A program made the translations under genes and the position numbers. The notes beneath the pieces are model-generated. The model was given only the letters and a program-made list of their open reading frames with translations, ran no database searches and was not told where the DNA came from. Below are positions 60,201-64,000 of a stretch of 64,000 bases of DNA, piece after piece. Origin of the DNA: Gammaproteobacteria bacterium (lineage in GTDB: Bacteria; Pseudomonadota; Gammaproteobacteria; Pseudomonadales; Halieaceae); NCBI GenBank assembly GCA_024742415.1, contig JANSYN010000002.1:248001-312000 (forward strand), read 5' to 3'. Every line of letters begins with the position of its first letter. Positions within the stretch are counted from its first letter, which is position 1.

Positions 60201-60730
60201 TCGTTTGCGTCGTCTGCGTAGTGCAGCGCGATGTTGCCAAGGTCAAGGCGTTCAATCACCAGCGGCAGCACGGTGGCGCGCGCTGCATCAACCTCGGTCG
60301 GAGCGGCCTCGCCTGCGCTGGTATCTGCCGCCAGCTGGGGCCAGTTGGCCTGGCCGTCAGCGCCTCGCAGTACATTAAGTTCTGCACCGGACACAGCCAG
60401 AGCCACAATCCTGATGGGGCGTGACAACAGCGTTGCGGTATCGATCGCTATGGTGGCAGTCTCGACCGCCAGCAAGGGCTGCTGGCCCGGCCATTGGGTA
60501 TTAACCATGGATACGCCAGCGACCGACAGGCGTGTTGTGCGACCAAGCTGCAAGGTAGCGGGGCCTGTCAACTGCACCGACACCCCCAGCGCCTCACTGG
60601 CATAGGATTCGATCAGTGCACGTGCCGGCTCCAGGCTGACGCCGCGCAGCGCCAGGCCAAGCAACACCAGCACGCTGAGTGCGCCCAACAGCGACAGCGC
60701 AAGCAGCGCCCTGGTCAGGTACCTAGCCAA
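57233..60730 (-). CDS. AsmA family protein (large, N-terminal TM anchor)
   Basis: 1165 aa, ALLALSLLGALSVLVLLGLALRG anchor, repeated beta-rich segments, terminal ASGAIAGGAAVATGGLSILGTTLYDRF. Confidence 0.85.
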   Translation of the reverse strand: MARYLTRALLALSLLGALSVLVLLGLALRGVSLEPARALIESYASEALGVSVQLTGPATLQLGRTTRLSVAGVSMVNTQWPGQQPLLAVETATIAIDTATLLSRPIRIVALAVSGAELNVLRGADGQANWPQLAADTSAGEAAPTEVDAARATVLPLVIERLDLGNIALHYADDANDQRIHIVIDQLRQQQAASGQLELAGSGRLNADPWQISGTVSSPQSLYSGRNLSQQLSGSVGSVVFRSSGEIPDISVLKDMTLAAEINGAVPEGLAAVSPLFERGSQLDARVVVTDVDPGIQLAAQLDFDHFTLKLDGVADDPARLDGLALSIDAVGKSINRVATAFGSAEVPDTPFTLRGKVRRVGPDLALDALHFEAGAHRILLDGDFTRFPQVDGANITVRASGPDFSVWQRAARRPGYLAEPYEFTGELSDREGLIEFASSSLRIGRHGLSFEGLLGQYPEMLGTDIKMALNGPDLAQLGAVLQVSGLPPQPYAAQAKLAVDQSSGLVLRDLQATAQPLLLTGQGTLGNLPALDALNMQINLHSASLRELGEQLEVTGLGDVPLDVTLTLGGEVAAPVLQALELEVAGSTLTARGPLHMAGGGIEGDLDIKAQLQDAAQLLGKHFPQGLSPGPYNVQALQSWQGGLMRLDVRELAGPEFNGVAKAELRDDFSLQDAKLEADVRLEQPSALFAVADGPGLPDTPLRLGIESSVLNDAVRNHITVRGADASTIDLVLTMPVSGDTPMTLHFSGAGDELKSIVGTGYVPEGDLPFELSGELQLHGNTIALDLATLRVGQSIASARLNYEDADVPTLSGELRIERAELDRWLALRPADTAEATDTAPDAGTDATAATKPARPSNNRMIPEVPIETAVLEQYRIDLAIEAGPLGIADPNFSSESLIDHLQMQVAAGDGALAVEVVELRGSRGMLKGKGTLAPDAGELAAAMQVQGVGFPLGITSSAPSIDVLPLHDFQAQFTATGNTTRAMAQTLAGSLRLHGGAGTVENIGLDLAMASFTAQLLDALLPSRTRTTDLQIECTVIALTAAAGVIELSPGLVMRTRGVDLTAHGKVNLANEKLKIRFDNKPRKGLGISAAGLVNPYVQIVGTLSRPSIGLNATSGAIAGGAAVATGGLSILGTTLYDRFLNSRTPCEDALAQFDKAQPGPSP

Positions 60731-60869
60731 CGCTGGCTATCCACACGCCATGCGCAGCACACGACCTACAACAGCCGATGCGCTGACCCGGGTTATCAAA
60801 GGCCAGAGTGTTCTCAGTCATTGCCTGGGTCCCGGCAGGGTCCGCCTGATGTTGCGGCAGTCAGCACGT

Positions 60870-61646
60870 TCAGCCAAATTTTTGGGGGACGTAGCGCCGA
60901 CCTTCCATGCTGGCCTGATCGTCATACGCATGGGTTTCATCACGCGCGGGCATTGCAATGGCCTGCCGCTCTACCGGCTCGTAGGGAACTTGCGCCAGCA
61001 GGTGACTGATGCAGTTAAGCCTGGCTTCGTACTTGTCGTTGGCTGCTACGATATTCCACGGGCTGTGCTCGGTGTCTGTCGCATCGAGCATACGGTCACG
61101 CGCCCTGGAGTAGTCGAACCAGCGGCGCCGGGCCTCGATGTCCATCGGGCTGAGCTTCCAGATCTTTGCCGGATCATGAATTCGCGAGGCAAAGCGCTGG
61201 GCCTGTTGCTCATCGCTCACTTCCAGCCAGTACTTGAGCAGGATGATGCCGTCCGCCTGGATCTCATGTTCGATACTTGGAATGATTTGCAGGAACCGCG
61301 CGGTTTCTGCCTCGGTGCAAAAACCCATCACCGCCTCAACCCCTGCGCGGTTGTACCAGCTGCGGTCGAATACAACGATCTCACCGGCGGCCGGGAAGTG
61401 CGCCATGTAGCGCTGGAAGTACATCTGGCTTTTTTCACGATCACTGGGCGCCGGCAACGCCACAACGCGGAACACGCGCGTGCTGACCCGGCGCGTCAGC
61501 GCCTTGATGATACCCCCCTTCCCCGCTGCATCGCGCCCCTCGAAGACGATAACGATTCTGGCACCGGTTTTTTTTGCCCACTCCTGCATGACAACGAGCT
61601 CTTCATGCAGCTTGCGTAGTTCTTTTTCGTACTTTGATCTTTTCAT
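60870..61646 (-). CDS. ppk2: Polyphosphate kinase 2 family
   Basis: IVFEGRDAAGKGGIIKALTRRV, FDRSWYNRAGVEAVMGFC, RDRMLDATDTEHSPWNIVAANDK. Confidence 0.95.
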   Translation of the reverse strand: MKRSKYEKELRKLHEELVVMQEWAKKTGARIVIVFEGRDAAGKGGIIKALTRRVSTRVFRVVALPAPSDREKSQMYFQRYMAHFPAAGEIVVFDRSWYNRAGVEAVMGFCTEAETARFLQIIPSIEHEIQADGIILLKYWLEVSDEQQAQRFASRIHDPAKIWKLSPMDIEARRRWFDYSRARDRMLDATDTEHSPWNIVAANDKYEARLNCISHLLAQVPYEPVERQAIAMPARDETHAYDDQASMEGRRYVPQKFG

Positions 61647-61744
61647 AGTTCCACAATAGTTCATGCCCGTATGCGGCGCCAGCCGTCCGGCGCCTGGCAC
61701 ACTGCACTCTCAGCCGGCAGGCGGATGACAAGGTTGCACGGGCG

Positions 61745-62653
61745 TCAGGGTTTCGTTGCGAATATCTTCGCCGCACTGTCCAGCAACAAGCGCACACCGG
61801 GATGCTTAACCTTGCGCTCGGGTGAAATCGCATACAGGGTCTCGCGTACTTTGTCTGTCCTGCCGATCACGGTGACGCCATACTGCCGGGTCACGTGTTG
61901 CTCAATGATGCTCGGGGTGCAGAATACGCCGTAGTTGGCCTGGCCGAAGTACTTCATCAGCGCACTGTCGTCAAACTCGGCAATAATATTCGGGCTGATC
62001 TGTTCTTCATCAAACCAGCTCTGCAGGCTGATCTTCTGGCTGGAACGGTCACCACCGATCAGGAAGGGCTGGCCATCGAGGGACTGCGGGAACGACTTCT
62101 GCAGCGCGGCAGCGCGCTCTTTCGTTGCATAGAAACTGACGCCGCTCTCTCCCAGCAGGTGATTGTAGGCACGAATGGGAACACCTGGCGCCAGCGGTCG
62201 ATCAGACAAGATAAAATCCAGCTTGTTCAGCGCCAGGTCACCGAGAAGGCTGTCGAAATCACCCTCGCGACACACCAGCTTGACCGAACCCTCAAGCTCA
62301 AAGCTGTTCTCGAGAATATTCGCGGCCAGCGTTTTGGGTATGACGTCGGTAACACCCGCGGTGAATACGAACTGCTGGTGTGGGTCCTGCGCTCTCAGGG
62401 CGCCTTGCAACTCTTCGCCAAGCGCGAAGATATCCTCGGCGTAACCAAAAGCCAGTTTGCCTGCATCGTTGAGCACCAGCCGCTTGCCCTGGCGATCAAA
62501 CAGCGGCGTCCCCAGATACGACTCAAATTCTGTCAACTGGCCACTAATCGTTTGCGGCGACACATGCAGGCGCTCGGCAGCTTTCACGATACTGCCGTCG
62601 CGCGCCACCGCAAAAAAGTACCTCAGATGTTTGTAGTTCAGCTGCTGTGCCAA
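61745..62653 (-). CDS. nhaR: LysR family regulator, NhaR-like
   Basis: NYKHLRYFFAVARDGSIVKAAERLHVSPQTISGQLTEFE; divergent to nhaA. Confidence 0.87.
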   Translation of the reverse strand: MAQQLNYKHLRYFFAVARDGSIVKAAERLHVSPQTISGQLTEFESYLGTPLFDRQGKRLVLNDAGKLAFGYAEDIFALGEELQGALRAQDPHQQFVFTAGVTDVIPKTLAANILENSFELEGSVKLVCREGDFDSLLGDLALNKLDFILSDRPLAPGVPIRAYNHLLGESGVSFYATKERAAALQKSFPQSLDGQPFLIGGDRSSQKISLQSWFDEEQISPNIIAEFDDSALMKYFGQANYGVFCTPSIIEQHVTRQYGVTVIGRTDKVRETLYAISPERKVKHPGVRLLLDSAAKIFATKP

Positions 62654-62697
62654 CGCACTACCCCTTTTCGATGACCGCCATAATGAACCAGAAGTTC

Positions 62698-62714
62698 AGT
62701 GAGGCGAGCTCACT
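62698..62714. promoter_or_regulatory. LysR-type dyad AGTGAG-N5-CTCACT (contains T-N11-A) between nhaR and nhaA
   Basis: Perfect 6-bp arms; T62700-N11-A62712. Confidence 0.55.
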
Positions 62715-62809
62715 TTTTTCGATCCTATCATAATCTTCTTTCGACTTTTATTGAAAGTGGCGCTTGCTAGACTCGCTCTTCACTTTGCCGACTTCTTGCC
62801 AGTTCCCTG

Positions 62810-64000
62810 ATGACAAAAGTGTTTCGACAGATGGCAGCACACGACGCGGCAGGAGGCATCCTGCTGGTCGCGGCCGCGTTGCTGGCTATCGTGATGGCCA
62901 ACTCGGCGCTGTCCGCGGGCTACTACGCTTTTCTCAACGTTCCGGTCAATCTCGACATCGGGGATTTCTCGATCAACAAGCCACTGTTGCTGTGGATCAA
63001 CGATGGCCTGATGGCACTGTTCTTCTTTCTCATCGGACTGGAGGTGAAGCGCGAGTTGCTCGATGGCCACCTGTCGTCGCGCGACCAGATTATCCTGCCT
63101 GCCCTGGGCGCATTTGCAGGCATGGCAACACCGGCCATTATTTACACGCTCTTCAACGGCGGCGACCCAATCGCCAGTCGCGGCTGGGCGATACCGGCGG
63201 CCACTGACATTGCGTTCGCGCTCGGCGTTTTCAGTCTGTTCGGCACACGCCTGCCCCTGAGCCTGAAACTGTTTTTGCTGTCAGTTGCGATCTTTGACGA
63301 CATTGCAGCGATTATCATTATCGCGCTGTTCTACTCTTCAGGCCTGTCACCCATGTCGCTGGCGATTGGCGGCCTGGGGCTGGCCGTGCTATTGGGGTGC
63401 AACCTGGCAGGCGTGCGCTACCAGAGCGTCTATATACTCATCGGCATTGTTGTCTGGGCGGCGGTTCTAAAATCGGGCGTGCATGCCACGCTGGCGGGGT
63501 TTGCCGTTGCCTTGCTGATCCCCTTCAAGCGCGAAAATGAGCGCGGCGAGCCGATGCTCAAGGCAATGGAACACGGCCTGCAGCCCTGGGTTGCGTTCTT
63601 TATCCTGCCGCTGTTTGCCTTCAGCAACGCAGGCGTCAGTCTGCTTGGTATCACTGTCAGCGATTTGCTGAACCCCATCACAGTAGGCATCGCGTTTGGA
63701 CTGTTTCTGGGCAACCAGCTTGGCATCTTTGGCATCTGCTGGGTTGCCGTAAAGCTGGGCCTGGCGAAGTTACCGACCGGCGCCTCGTGGCAGCAGTTGT
63801 ACGGAGTGAGCACGCTCTGCGGTATTGGCTTCACCATGAGCCTGTTCATCGGCACGCTGGCTTTCGAGCAGCACGATGCCGCCTACATGAGCAGCGTAAA
63901 AATAGGCGTGCTGGCCGGCTCAATACTTTCAGCCGCGTGGGGTTCATTCGTTCTCTATCGCTCAACCAGGTCGTCTGTCGCGCCCCTCACCCAGGGTGTC
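62810..64000 (+). CDS. nhaA: Na+/H+ antiporter NhaA (runs off the right edge)
   Basis: MTKVFRQMAAHDAAGGILLVAAALLAIVMANS, FFFLIGLEVKRELLDG, AIPAATDIAFALGV, LFLLSVAIFDDIAAIIIIALFYS. Hand-translated; open at position 64000. Confidence 0.95.
   Translation, partial: MTKVFRQMAAHDAAGGILLVAAALLAIVMANSALSAGYYAFLNVPVNLDIGDFSINKPLLLWINDGLMALFFFLIGLEVKRELLDGHLSSRDQIILPALGAFAGMATPAIIYTLFNGGDPIASRGWAIPAATDIAFALGVFSLFGTRLPLSLKLFLLSVAIFDDIAAIIIIALFYSSGLSPMSLAIGGLGLAVLLGCNLAGVRYQSVYILIGIVVWAAVLKSGVHATLAGFAVALLIPFKRENERGEPMLKAMEHGLQPWVAFFILPLFAFSNAGVSLLGITVSDLLNPITVGIAFGLFLGNQLGIFGICWVAVKLGLAKLPTGASWQQLYGVSTLCGIGFTMSLFIGTLAFEQHDAAYMSSVKIGVLAGSILSAAWGSFVLYRSTRSSVAPLTQGV

Overview
This 64 kb window looks like ordinary gammaproteobacterial chromosome. 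Gene style suggests a marine Halieaceae/Cellvibrionales-type organism, but that is inference only. About 48 protein-coding genes are supported. I found no rRNA, tRNA, CRISPR array, phage or transposon. Main blocks, left to right: (1) the end of a fatty acid cis/trans isomerase, a sulfotransferase, and a P450 plus Rieske oxygenase pair with a perfect FNR/ANR-type box upstream; (2) OmpW flanked by a hexanucleotide repeat array; (3) a NaChBac-type ion channel with an acidic, Ca-like selectivity filter; (4) an RND efflux pair with an unusual 12-bp repeat at its 3' end; (5) a second P450, a RIO kinase, a PafA-like phosphatase and hydrolases; (6) the most interesting region, 27.0-36.2 kb. There an Anbu-type proteasome homologue converges on a tight minus-strand gene string: glycerate kinase, MPGP-like HAD phosphatase, GpgS-like glycosyltransferase, GH13_18 phosphorylase, circularly permuted ATP-grasp, alpha-E protein, zinc-ribbon HExxH peptidase. 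This joins a predicted glucosylglycerate synthesis/recycling loop to a predicted peptide-modification/proteolysis module. (7) A DASH/photolyase gene preceded by five 14-bp degenerate tandem repeats and followed by a 48-aa DUF2256 gene missing from the ORF track; (8) GAPDH, an acyl-CoA ligase, a CPA2 antiporter, a DUF819 protein, an S1P-lyase-like PLP enzyme, pirin and glutathionyl-hydroquinone reductase with a divergent LysR, GdhA, AsmA, PPK2, and nhaR/nhaA with a LysR-type dyad between them. All family assignments come from motif reading; no searches were run.
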